A stretch of 32,324 nucleotides of DNA. Origin: Bacteroidales bacterium (GTDB lineage: Bacteria; Bacteroidota; Bacteroidia; Bacteroidales; WCHB1-69). The DNA is taken from the NCBI GenBank assembly GCA_028703095.1, contig JAQVNO010000013.1, positions 1 through 32,324 of the forward strand. The letters run 5' to 3'. The number at the start of each line of letters is the position of its first letter. Position 1 is the first letter of the stretch. Position numbers and translations under genes: made by a program. Below the pieces are notes generated by a model. It worked only from the letters and a program-made list of their open reading frames with translations, searched no databases and was not told the origin of the DNA. Below, one piece after another: positions 15,081-22,896 of the stretch.

Positions 15081-17336
15081 TTATTCTTTTTGTAATACAT
15101 GTTGAAGGTTCTTTTTATTTCCCACAACCCAGATTAAATCATTGGTTTTAAGAGTTAATTCCGGATCAGGATTGAGAATAATTTCCCCATTCCTTTCGAT
15201 GGTAATAATCATTAGTTCATTTTCACGTAGGGAGATATCGCATATTCGTTTGTTTGTCAAAGGGCAGTCTGCTGTTAAGGTAAAAGAAGTCAGATCTATT
15301 TTGCTTTGTTTGCTTGTATCCGGCAGAGATTCCGATGTGGCAACTACTTCTTTAAAAATACGTATTTGTTCATCGGTACCAAGAATAAGAATCTGATCAT
15401 GCGGATAGATATAGTCGTTTCCGCCGGGTAAATTAATGATAGTATGGCCTCTTTTTATTTTAACAATATTAATCCCGTATTTATTACGTAGAGCCATTTC
15501 AGAAAGGGTTTTACCTATTAAACGGGAGTTGGAAGAAATATTTACATTCTCTATATGTATGTCTTGTTGTGAAAATTGTTTGTTAATACTGCTTCGTATC
15601 GGTTTACTTTGTTTTTCGATTTCTTCTTTTTCATTCAAGTTAGATATGAAATGTTGTTTTATTTTGAAAAATTGACGAAATGAATTTCTTGATAATAAAA
15701 TAAATAAAACAATTCCAAGCGCAAAAATCAGCCCTACCCAATAGGTAAATTTAAAGTTTTTAAATAATACCGATGTGATAAAAAACATGACAATAAAAAT
15801 ACGTAATAACACAAAACCCACCAAAGCACCTCGGTTTAATTTATTATCACTCCATAAGCGGGAAACGATGTTTGTTATTTCTTTTTTATTGGTCATGAGT
15901 CCGCGTAAGAAAGGAGCCATTATCAATAATGTAATAAGGGTGTTAATGATAGCGATGATGTGTTGCGATACATAATCGAAATGCTCAGTAATGAATGGAT
16001 AAAGGTATTGAAAACAACATATCATAATGGCAATCAGGAGAACCGTAAATATAACGATTTGTGTACTATAGGTCTTTATCAGCTTTTTCCAATCACTTTC
16101 ATTGACAGTAGTGTTGGTTTTGACGGTATAATGTTCTACCCATGATGTGAAAGAAGCCGGTAGTCTGGGGAGTATCCAATTGTGAAAGGGTTCTGCAAAT
16201 CGGATACAATAGGGTGTAGTAAAGGTAGTAATAACGGATACCGCAACGATAATGGGGTAGATATCCGCTCTCATTACGCCTAAGGTGAAACCTAATGAGG
16301 CTATGATAAAAGCAAATTCCCCGATTTGTGCTAAACTGGCACCGCTTTGTATAGCTACTTTAAGGGGCTGCCCGGCAAGCACTGCTCCCGATGTGGAAAC
16401 TGCAGACTTAATAAAAATGGTAATGAGTGAAAGTATTAATATTGGCAGCCAATAGGTACTTATAATAGCCGGATCAACCATCATGCCTACCGAAACAAAG
16501 AAAATGGCGCCAAATAAATCTTTAATGCCTTTGGTGATTTTTTCAATATTTTCTCCTACAAGGGTTTCCGAAAGAATAGATCCCATGATGAAAGCTCCCA
16601 GTGCCGAAGAAAAACCTACATAGTTAGCCAAGCTCACCATCCCGAAACACAAGCCAATGGAAATAATCAAGAGCGTTTCGTTGTTCATGATTTTCGCAAA
16701 GCGACGAAAAAAACTCGGGAAGATGAATATTCCTATCAAGAAACATAAAATCAGGAAAAATGCCAATTTCAGCAGGCTTTCGAATAATTCGATGCCGGAA
16801 AAATGTTGTTGTACGGCAACGGTTGAAAGAAACACCATCAATAAAATAGCAAATAAATCCTGAATGATAAGTACAACCAAAACAATGTCTGTGAATTTTT
16901 TGTTTTTTAATCCCATGTCTTCAAAGGCTTTGATGACAATGGTTGTTGAAGAAATGGCTAACATGCCTCCCAGAAAAATACTTTCCATAATTGTCCATTC
17001 CAGAAAAAAACCGGTAATAAAACCAATGCAAAACATGGATGCTATTTCGACACCGGCAGTAATGAAAGCAGTGCTTCCGATTTTAAAAAGTTTTTTAAAA
17101 CTAAAATCTAATCCCAGGGCAAAAAGTAGGAAAATAATGCCTATCTCCGACCATTCTTTGATATTGGAAGTCTCCATAACCGTTGGTAGAAAATCGAAAT
17201 GAGGGCTGATGAGAAAACCGGCAACAATATAGCCTAATACCAATGGTTGTTTTAACCATTTAAAAATAAGTGTAATAATCCCTGCCGAAATAAGAATCAA
17301 GGCTAAATCGGAAACGAAATTTAGTTTTTCGGACAT
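15081..17336 (-). CDS. CPA2-family cation/proton antiporter with two TrkA-C domains
   Basis: This 751-residue inner-membrane protein has a Na+/H+ exchanger domain (about 1-385) of the KefB/CPA2 type: about 12 membrane helices, starting 'LILISAGIITLIFKWLKQPLVLGYIVAGFLISP', with the 'FLLFALGLDFSFKKL' and 'GALLVIQD'-like segment (VLVVLIIQDLFAI) where the ion-binding Asp lies. A second hydrophobic block (about 410-550) contains about 4 further helices. The cytoplasmic tail has two regulatory TrkA-C domains (about 590-665 and 675-751), each with the 'G+tL+e..lr...g..iv.I.R.g..i..P' pattern. No Rossmann RCK-N domain is present, unlike KefC, so regulation by NAD or glutathione adducts is unlikely in the KefC manner. 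Such proteins exchange K+ or Na+ for H+. It is transcribed divergently from lpd over a 75-bp gap. Confidence 0.9.
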   Translation of the reverse strand: MSEKLNFVSDLALILISAGIITLIFKWLKQPLVLGYIVAGFLISPHFDFLPTVMETSNIKEWSEIGIIFLLFALGLDFSFKKLFKIGSTAFITAGVEIASMFCIGFITGFFLEWTIMESIFLGGMLAISSTTIVIKAFEDMGLKNKKFTDIVLVVLIIQDLFAILLMVFLSTVAVQQHFSGIELFESLLKLAFFLILCFLIGIFIFPSFFRRFAKIMNNETLLIISIGLCFGMVSLANYVGFSSALGAFIMGSILSETLVGENIEKITKGIKDLFGAIFFVSVGMMVDPAIISTYWLPILILSLITIFIKSAVSTSGAVLAGQPLKVAIQSGASLAQIGEFAFIIASLGFTLGVMRADIYPIIVAVSVITTFTTPYCIRFAEPFHNWILPRLPASFTSWVEHYTVKTNTTVNESDWKKLIKTYSTQIVIFTVLLIAIMICCFQYLYPFITEHFDYVSQHIIAIINTLITLLIMAPFLRGLMTNKKEITNIVSRLWSDNKLNRGALVGFVLLRIFIVMFFITSVLFKNFKFTYWVGLIFALGIVLFILLSRNSFRQFFKIKQHFISNLNEKEEIEKQSKPIRSSINKQFSQQDIHIENVNISSNSRLIGKTLSEMALRNKYGINIVKIKRGHTIINLPGGNDYIYPHDQILILGTDEQIRIFKEVVATSESLPDTSKQSKIDLTSFTLTADCPLTNKRICDISLRENELMIITIERNGEIILNPDPELTLKTNDLIWVVGNKKNLQHVLQKE

Positions 17337-17355
17337 GGGGATGTTTTTTATGATG

Positions 17356-17363
17356 CAAAAGTA
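17356..17363 (-). promoter_or_regulatory. -7 promoter element of the antiporter gene
   Basis: The minus strand reads TACTTTTG followed by CA, 19 bp upstream of the ATG at 17336. It stands back to back with the lpd promoter. Confidence 0.7.
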
Positions 17364-17385
17364 CTTTATTATTTACTTTTTTTTC

Positions 17386-17393
17386 TACCTTTG
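17386..17393 (+). promoter_or_regulatory. -7 promoter element of lpd
   Basis: TACCTTTG, a perfect TAnnTTTG match, 18 bp before the lpd ATG at 17412. Its position coincides with where the -33 region of the opposite promoter should lie. Confidence 0.7.
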
Positions 17394-17411
17394 CCAAAAA
17401 AAAATTAGAAT

Positions 17412-18809
17412 ATGTCAAGTTACGATTTAATAGTGATAGGAAGTGGTCCCGGAGGATATGTGGCAGCCATACGTGCTTCACAATTAGGGATGAAAACAGC
17501 AGTTGTTGAAAAAGCTGAATTGGGTGGCATTTGTTTGAATTGGGGATGTATTCCTACGAAAGCCTTAATGAAATCGGCTCAAGTGTATACCTATCTTAAA
17601 CATGCAGAAAATTACGGAGTGAAGATAGAAGGAGAAGTCAAACCTGATTTCGAAGCGATGATTAAAAGAAGTCGGGGTGTGGCTGAAGCCATGAGTAAAG
17701 GCATACAATATCTGTTGAAAAAAAATACCATCGATGTAATTGAAGGTCATGGCAGATTAGGAGATGGTAAGAGCGTTGTTGTTACAAACAAAGAGGGAAA
17801 TGATACGATTTATAATACAGACCATATTATTTTAGCTACGGGAGCGCGTTCACGTGTACTTCCGAATGTACCACAAGACGGGAAAAAAATTATCGGGTAC
17901 CGCGAAGCACTTACCTTACCTTCTTTACCCGAATCTATGCTTGTCGTTGGTTCAGGTGCTATCGGCAGCGAGTTTGCATTCTTCTATAACAGTCTGGGAG
18001 TAAAAACAACATTAATAGAACTGCTTCCAAACGTTTTACCCATAGAAGACGAAGAAATATCCAAACAAGTGGAACGTGCTTTTCGGAAACAAGGCATGAA
18101 AGTAATGACCGAAGCAAGTGTGGAGAGTGTAACTGTGGAAGATGATAAGTGTCATGTTACCGTAAAAGATAAAAAAGGCAATGTTGTGGCTATCGATGTC
18201 GACATTGTATTGTCAGCAGTAGGGGTACAAACGAATGTGGAAAAGCTGGGACTGGAAGAAGCCGGTGTAAAAGTAGAATACGGAAAAATTCTTGTCGATG
18301 AATACTATCGTACAAATGTAGAAGGAGTGTATGCCATTGGTGATATAGTGCATGGTCCTGCTTTGGCACACGTAGCCTCTCAGGAAGCCATTGTTTGTGT
18401 TGAAAAAATAGCAGGGAAAAATCCGGAAAAGGTAGATTATAAAAATATACCGGGTTGTACCTATACCACGCCCGAAGTAGCATCGGTAGGATTAACAGAA
18501 GCGAAAGCCATTGCCGAAGGATACGAAGTGAAAGTAGGAAAATTTCCTTTTACAGCTTCCGGTAAAGCTACAGCAGCGGGAAATCGTGATGGAATGGTAA
18601 AAGTAATTTTTGATGCCAAAACCAATCAATTATTGGGATGTCATATGGTAGGAGATAATGTAACGGAGATGATAGCCGAAGCAGTAGTAGCTCGCAAGGC
18701 AAACATGAACGTTCATCAATTATTATCTTCCATACATCCGCACCCTACGATGTCGGAAGCGGTGAAAGAAGCCATCGAAGCAGCTTATGGAGAAGCAATA
18801 CATTTATAA
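17412..18809 (+). CDS. lpdA: Dihydrolipoyl dehydrogenase (E3)
   Basis: This flavoenzyme reoxidises dihydrolipoamide with NAD+ for 2-oxoacid dehydrogenase complexes and the glycine cleavage system. The 465-residue length is normal. It has an N-terminal FAD Rossmann motif (IGSGPGGYVAA, 9-19), the redox-active disulfide Cys41-Cys46 in CLNWGCIPTK, an NAD-binding motif (VVGSGAIGSEFA, about 178-189), a second FAD site 'VYAIGDI', and the C-terminal catalytic pair in HPHPTMSE (His444, Glu449). No E1 or E2 genes are nearby, so it may serve several complexes. It has its own -7 element, and fabD follows after 30 bp, probably cotranscribed. Confidence 0.96.
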   Translation: MSSYDLIVIGSGPGGYVAAIRASQLGMKTAVVEKAELGGICLNWGCIPTKALMKSAQVYTYLKHAENYGVKIEGEVKPDFEAMIKRSRGVAEAMSKGIQYLLKKNTIDVIEGHGRLGDGKSVVVTNKEGNDTIYNTDHIILATGARSRVLPNVPQDGKKIIGYREALTLPSLPESMLVVGSGAIGSEFAFFYNSLGVKTTLIELLPNVLPIEDEEISKQVERAFRKQGMKVMTEASVESVTVEDDKCHVTVKDKKGNVVAIDVDIVLSAVGVQTNVEKLGLEEAGVKVEYGKILVDEYYRTNVEGVYAIGDIVHGPALAHVASQEAIVCVEKIAGKNPEKVDYKNIPGCTYTTPEVASVGLTEAKAIAEGYEVKVGKFPFTASGKATAAGNRDGMVKVIFDAKTNQLLGCHMVGDNVTEMIAEAVVARKANMNVHQLLSSIHPHPTMSEAVKEAIEAAYGEAIHL

Positions 18810-18839
18810 CTATATAAAAATTTACTAAAAAATAAAATT

Positions 18840-19721
18840 ATGAAAGCATACGTTTTTCCCGGGCAGGGAGCACAATTTATCGGAATGGGTAAAAATTTGT
18901 ATTCTGAAAATAAACAAGCACGTGATTTATTTGAAAAAGCCAATGATATCTTAGGATTCAACATTACGGATATCATGTTTTCAGGAACCGAAGATGAATT
19001 GAAACAAACGAAAGTTACTCAACCGGCTATCTTTTTACATTCCGTTATTTTGGCACATACCTTAGGAATTGATTTTAAACCCGATATGGTTGCTGGGCAT
19101 TCTTTAGGAGAATTTTCAGCTTTGGTAGCGAATAAAAGCCTCTCTTTTGAAGATGGCTTAATGTTGGTATCCAAACGAGCAATGGCAATGCAAAAAGCAT
19201 GTGAAAAAGCTACCTCTACGATGGCAGTTGTCTTGGGTTTAGATGATGAGCTTGTTATAGAAGTGTGTAAAGGCATTACGGAAGAGATAGTTATTCCGGC
19301 AAATTTTAATTGCCCGGGTCAAATAGCCCTTTCGGGATCTCCAAAAGGAATAGAGTTATGTTCGGAACAATTAATGGCAAAAGGGGCTAAAAGGGTACTG
19401 CCTTTGAAAGTCAGTGGGGCTTTCCATTCTCCTTTTATGAATCCGGCTCGTGTTGAGTTGGAAGAAGCCATTGAAAAAACGCCTTTTCATTCACCCATTT
19501 GTCCGATATATCAAAATTATACGGCAGAAGGCACGGTGGATGTTGCTGTTATCAAACAAAATCTTAAAGCACAACTTACGGCTCCCGTTTTATGGACTCA
19601 AAGTGTTAGAAATATGTTTGCTGACGGTGCCGAAATATTTGTTGAACTCGGACCGGGGACGGTACTTCAGGGCTTGATTAAGAAAATTGTGCCCGAAGCC
19701 GAAACACAAGGAATGTCTTAA
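18840..19721 (+). CDS. fabD: Malonyl-CoA:ACP transacylase
   Basis: FabD loads malonate from malonyl-CoA onto acyl carrier protein for type II fatty-acid synthesis in the cytoplasm. The 293-residue length is normal. It shows the N-terminal FPGQGAQ motif (6-12), the nucleophile Ser88 in GHSLGE, Arg113 in the 'SKRAMAMQ' segment that holds the malonyl carboxylate, and the catalytic His196 in SGAFHSPFM. The C-terminal 'FVELGPGTVLQGLIKKI' is also typical. The start is 30 bp after lpd with no separate promoter, and a strong bidirectional terminator follows. Confidence 0.96.
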   Translation: MKAYVFPGQGAQFIGMGKNLYSENKQARDLFEKANDILGFNITDIMFSGTEDELKQTKVTQPAIFLHSVILAHTLGIDFKPDMVAGHSLGEFSALVANKSLSFEDGLMLVSKRAMAMQKACEKATSTMAVVLGLDDELVIEVCKGITEEIVIPANFNCPGQIALSGSPKGIELCSEQLMAKGAKRVLPLKVSGAFHSPFMNPARVELEEAIEKTPFHSPICPIYQNYTAEGTVDVAVIKQNLKAQLTAPVLWTQSVRNMFADGAEIFVELGPGTVLQGLIKKIVPEAETQGMS

Positions 19722-19739
19722 TCTTAAAACTATTCAAAT

Positions 19740-19772
19740 AAAAAAGTCCACTCAATGAAGTGGACTTTTTTT
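19740..19772. terminator. Bidirectional terminator between fabD and the convergent lipoprotein gene
   Basis: AAGTCCACT (19744-19752) pairs perfectly with AGTGGACTT (19759-19767) around a 6-nt loop, with an A run before and a T run after. It would work for fabD on the plus strand and for the gene at 19790-20452 on the minus strand. Confidence 0.9.
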
Positions 19773-19789
19773 TAATATAAAAAAGCTGT

Positions 19790-20452
19790 TTATCTTCTTT
19801 CGAAAGATACGGTATAATAAAAGTCTTGAAACCCTGCTTTGTAGCCATCCATTCTAAAGCCATTGATAGCGTATTTTCCGTTAGTATTTAATCCATAAGT
19901 AATTTCAGAGAATTCCCAAGTAGCGGAAGGAGGTGTTGTCATAAACATAAGTCCGCCTTCATAAGTGTCAATGCTAGGGTCATCTTTTCCGTTGAAAGTT
20001 ACTACTAAATCAGTAATGTCCGGAAAAATAGTTTGATCGCCTGTTTCAATGGTGGAAGGTATTTTAATTTGATTGTATGCATCGCCGGCAGCGATAACAA
20101 TACCCCAACCGTCACCTTGTGTGCATTCTTGCCCGTCAGAACTAAAAACAGAAATATAATATCTTCCGGCCATGGCATCCGCTTTCACTTTAACAGCTTT
20201 GGTTTCGGTTACGTCGCCTGCTTTAAATGTTCCGGTTTGCTCGCCTGCTTTTTCATAATCGATGCCCGAAACCGTTACGGCAGAACCGTCTGATGCCGTT
20301 ACAAAAGCGAGCACATCCGCGTCGCTATCGCCTAAATCAATGATAATGTCCCCTGAAAAAGTAAGAGTTATAGGGTCTTCTTCTACCGGTGTACAATTGG
20401 TAAATGTAAATAACAATGCAATGATTGCTACGCTAAAAATACTTTTTTTCAT
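19790..20452 (-). CDS. Lipoprotein with beta-sandwich-like repeat, paralogue A
   Basis: This 220-residue protein starts with a lipoprotein signal (MKKSIFSVAIIALLFTFTNC, Cys20). Residues 35-110 (IIDLGDSDADVLAFVTASDG, then VTVSGIDYEKAGEQTGTFKAGDVT) are clearly homologous to the same region of the lipoprotein at 22192-22788, at roughly half identity by eye, and both continue to a YN(Q/K)I(K/L)I motif. This suggests a first Ig-like beta domain and a variable second domain (from about 137). The C-terminal 'DFYYTVSFERR' ends in a strand. I recognise no named family. The gene has its own -7 element, a 43-bp spacing to the ATG and a terminator, so it stands alone. Confidence 0.85.
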   Translation of the reverse strand: MKKSIFSVAIIALLFTFTNCTPVEEDPITLTFSGDIIIDLGDSDADVLAFVTASDGSAVTVSGIDYEKAGEQTGTFKAGDVTETKAVKVKADAMAGRYYISVFSSDGQECTQGDGWGIVIAAGDAYNQIKIPSTIETGDQTIFPDITDLVVTFNGKDDPSIDTYEGGLMFMTTPPSATWEFSEITYGLNTNGKYAINGFRMDGYKAGFQDFYYTVSFERR

Positions 20453-20494
20453 CTTTGTGTAATTTTTTATGATTAATTATATTTTTTTTATTTG

Positions 20495-20502
20495 CAAAAG
20501 TA
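20495..20502 (-). promoter_or_regulatory. -7 promoter element of lipoprotein paralogue A
   Basis: The minus strand reads TACTTTTG followed by CA, 42 bp upstream of the ATG at 20452. Spacing and AT-rich leader resemble those of paralogue B. Confidence 0.7.
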
Positions 20503-20656
20503 ATTATATTTTTAATATAAACCTCTTTAAGTGAAAAAAAAATATTTCTATAATAAGTATGTATCTACTATAGTATTCTTCGTCTGACATACATTTTATT
20601 AATGAATAAAAATAAAAACCATATTTTGTCGTTTTACGGACAAAGCATTTGATAAT

Positions 20657-21055
20657 ATGAAGAGATTAATAGTTGTTTTGCTTGTTTTTAACCTTTCAAT
20701 GGTTTATTCTCAAAATAAACTTATTGGGAAGACATGGAAAGTAATTTCTATGAAAGAAATGAATTTACAAACGGATAGCTCTGATTTGCCCTTGTTAAAG
20801 TTAACGAATGGAAGAATAAGTGGAAGCAGTTCTTGTAACCGATTGTTAGGAGAATATAGTATTCGAAGAAAGCAAATTACTTTTCAAAATATAGGAGGTA
20901 CTAAAATGATGTGCCCCGAACCGGCTTTTTCAAGGGAAAAACTATTTTATGAAACGCTGTCAGATGTAAAGTCATGGAAAGTAAAGAAGAAAAAACTTTA
21001 TTTTTTCAATGAAAATTCAAACTGTATAATGGTATTGGAAGAAAATATAGAATAA
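20657..21055 (+). CDS. META-domain protein (HslJ-like), secreted
   Basis: This 132-residue protein has a Sec signal peptide (about 1-18, ending VYSQ) with no lipobox. The rest is one META domain: 'LIGKTWKVISM' is the first strand, 'GRISGSSSCNRLLGEYSI' is the conserved G..sG...CN...g.y signature, and 'GGTKMMCPEP' is the TrM.C.p signature, with the two Cys expected in the family. META domains occur in the heat-induced HslJ protein and in many exported proteins of Bacteroidota. Their biochemical role is not well defined. It lies 13 bp before a small membrane-protein gene and is probably cotranscribed with it and purN. The sequence TATTTTG about 30 bp upstream is one base short of a -7 element. 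Confidence 0.88.
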   Translation: MKRLIVVLLVFNLSMVYSQNKLIGKTWKVISMKEMNLQTDSSDLPLLKLTNGRISGSSSCNRLLGEYSIRRKQITFQNIGGTKMMCPEPAFSREKLFYETLSDVKSWKVKKKKLYFFNENSNCIMVLEENIE

Positions 21056-21068
21056 TACATTTAAAATC

Positions 21069-21416
21069 ATGAAGCCTATTAAATCGTTTGCTTTAATTGC
21101 AAGTTGGTGTTTAAGAATAAGTATTTTATTGTTTATGCTTGTTATGTACTGGACGGAGTTTAAAAATATAGATTTTCAACATCTTACCCTACATACACTC
21201 CTTGCCTTTATGTATTGTTTGTTCGGAATATTGTTGTTTATCGGTGGATTTCAAAAAAATGCGTCATTAACGGTTATTTCCGCCATTGTTGTTTTCTTGA
21301 TTTCTATTTATCTTTTATTTACTGCTTATAAAGGGAATGTGTTGGATATTTATTTTCTGATATATGTTTTCCCTTTTTCAATAGGTTTGTATTTTGTGTC
21401 AAACGGTAATAATTAA
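21069..21416 (+). CDS. Small membrane protein, four predicted helices
   Basis: The 115-residue product is almost entirely hydrophobic, with four predicted membrane helices (about 8-27, 39-58, 66-84 and 92-112). The first loop contains 'YWTEFKNIDFQHLTLHTL' and the protein ends with 'YFVSNGNN'. I recognise no family and no catalytic motif. It is located 13 bp after the META-domain gene and 3 bp before purN, so translation may be coupled to both. Confidence 0.8.
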   Translation: MKPIKSFALIASWCLRISILLFMLVMYWTEFKNIDFQHLTLHTLLAFMYCLFGILLFIGGFQKNASLTVISAIVVFLISIYLLFTAYKGNVLDIYFLIYVFPFSIGLYFVSNGNN

Positions 21417-21419
21417 TAC

Positions 21420-21983
21420 ATGAAAAAAATAGTCGTATTTGCTTCCGGTAATGGTTCTAATTTTCAGAATATCGCAGATACAATAAGTGAAGATAATATC
21501 ATTCAGATAGCTTTGTTGATTTGCAACAAACAAGATGCTTTTGTAGTGCAAAGAGCAGAAAAAATGAATATTCCTTCTATGCTTATTGATAAAGAATCTT
21601 TTTATCAATCAAATGAAGTCTTAAACGTTTTAAAAACTATTAATCCTGATTTAATTGTACTTGCCGGTTTTTTATGGTTAATTCCCGAAAATATTATTGA
21701 TGCTTTTTCTAAAAAAATCATCAACATTCATCCGGCATTGTTGCCGAAATACGGGGGAAAAGGCATGTATGGGATGCATGTACATCGTGCTGTAGCAGAG
21801 AATAAAGAAACCGAATCCGGTATTTCAGTTCATTACGTTAGCAAAGAATACGATGCCGGAGATTTGATTTTTCAAGCTAAATGCAATTTGTCTACATCCG
21901 ATACTCCGGAAGTAATTGCAAATAAAGTACATAAGTTAGAATATGACTATTTTCCCCAAATAATCGCAAATTTATTGTCTTAA
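21420..21983 (+). CDS. purN: Phosphoribosylglycinamide formyltransferase (GAR transformylase)
   Basis: PurN transfers a formyl group from 10-formyltetrahydrofolate to GAR in purine synthesis. The 187-residue length is normal. The start 'KKIVVFASGNGSNFQNI' is the phosphate-binding GSGxGSN-type loop, and the catalytic triad is visible: Asn102 and His104 in INIHPALLPK, and Asp145 in YVSKEYDAGDLIF. The gene starts 3 bp after the small membrane-protein gene, so it appears to be the third gene of an operon whose first two products are envelope proteins. No other purine genes are present, and no purine riboswitch-like structure is seen. Confidence 0.95.
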   Translation: MKKIVVFASGNGSNFQNIADTISEDNIIQIALLICNKQDAFVVQRAEKMNIPSMLIDKESFYQSNEVLNVLKTINPDLIVLAGFLWLIPENIIDAFSKKIINIHPALLPKYGGKGMYGMHVHRAVAENKETESGISVHYVSKEYDAGDLIFQAKCNLSTSDTPEVIANKVHKLEYDYFPQIIANLLS

Positions 21984-22139
21984 AAATTTGTAATGAGTTA
22001 AATATATTCCAAAATTTAATTTATTTTTTTTAACTTTATTGGAGCTATTTTGCTAAAATATGTCTATATGTCTTTATAACAATTGTTTATAGGTATTTAT
22101 TTTTTTAATTTAAAAAACCAATGGTAAGGAAAAAAAATA

Positions 22140-22147
22140 TATTTTTG
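22140..22147 (+). promoter_or_regulatory. -7 promoter element of lipoprotein paralogue B
   Basis: TATTTTTG followed by CA, 44 bp before the ATG at 22192. Confidence 0.7.
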
Positions 22148-22191
22148 CAAAAATTAAAATTAACATTATTTAATAATTTAAAATTAAGAAA

Positions 22192-22788
22192 ATGAAAAAA
22201 AGTATTTTATCATTAGCAGCAGTTGCTTTATTAGGTCTTTTTATGGCTAGTTGTACTCCGGAAGTTTTATTTACAGGCGCAGATGATGTCATTGTAGATT
22301 TAGGATCTACAGATGCTGATGTTCTTGTGGACGTAGAAGCTTCCAATGGAAAAGAAGTTACCGTAACAGGTATTAATTATGATGAAGCCGGTGAACACAA
22401 TGCTACATTCACAGCAGGTGATGCCACCCATGACGCCGTTGTAAAAATTAAAACCGACAAATTAGCCGGTTCTTATGAGTTTTCATGGACAATTGACGGT
22501 CAAGCAGATCCTACAGTGTATGATTCAGACATCCAACAATCTACAACAGTGTACAATAAAATATTAATCAGCGATATCATCGATGGAAACGTAAGCGCTG
22601 TTTGTACAGGAACAACTTTTACAATTGAAGAAACTTCATTGTCTGCAGATGGTGTAACCGGAACGTTAACAGGTACAGGTACATTTGTAAAAGATGGAAC
22701 AAACTACAAAATTGCTACTGCTAGTATTACAATAGCATGGAGTGATAATGTTACTAACGAAATCGAAGTAACTTTTGATAAACAATAA
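22192..22788 (+). CDS. Lipoprotein with beta-sandwich-like repeat, paralogue B
   Basis: This 198-residue protein has a lipoprotein signal (MKKSILSLAAVALLGLFMASC, Cys21). Residues 33-90 (VIVDLGSTDADVLVDVEAS, then VTVTGINYDEAGEHNATFTAGDAT) align with the paralogue at 19790-20452. A Thr-rich, strand-rich second part follows (VTGTLTGTGTFVKDGTNYKI; 'ITIAWSDNVTNEIEVTFDKQ'), unlike that of paralogue A apart from the joining YNKILI motif. The composition (many Thr, Asp, Val and no Cys-rich or catalytic motif) suits a surface-exposed structural or binding protein. It has its own promoter and a strong terminator, so it is monocistronic. Confidence 0.87.
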   Translation: MKKSILSLAAVALLGLFMASCTPEVLFTGADDVIVDLGSTDADVLVDVEASNGKEVTVTGINYDEAGEHNATFTAGDATHDAVVKIKTDKLAGSYEFSWTIDGQADPTVYDSDIQQSTTVYNKILISDIIDGNVSAVCTGTTFTIEETSLSADGVTGTLTGTGTFVKDGTNYKIATASITIAWSDNVTNEIEVTFDKQ

Positions 22789-22807
22789 AAACTTATTTTA
22801 CACAATT

Positions 22808-22838
22808 AAAAGAGATTGAGTAATCAATCTCTTTTTTT
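22808..22838 (+). terminator. Rho-independent terminator after lipoprotein paralogue B
   Basis: AGAGATTGA (22811-22819) pairs perfectly with TCAATCTCT (22824-22832) around a GTAA tetraloop, followed by a T run to about 22838. Confidence 0.9.
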
Positions 22839-22896
22839 ATTTTATAAATATCATAATTGCCTATTTCTAACGTTTGTTTATTAATTTTCACTATTT

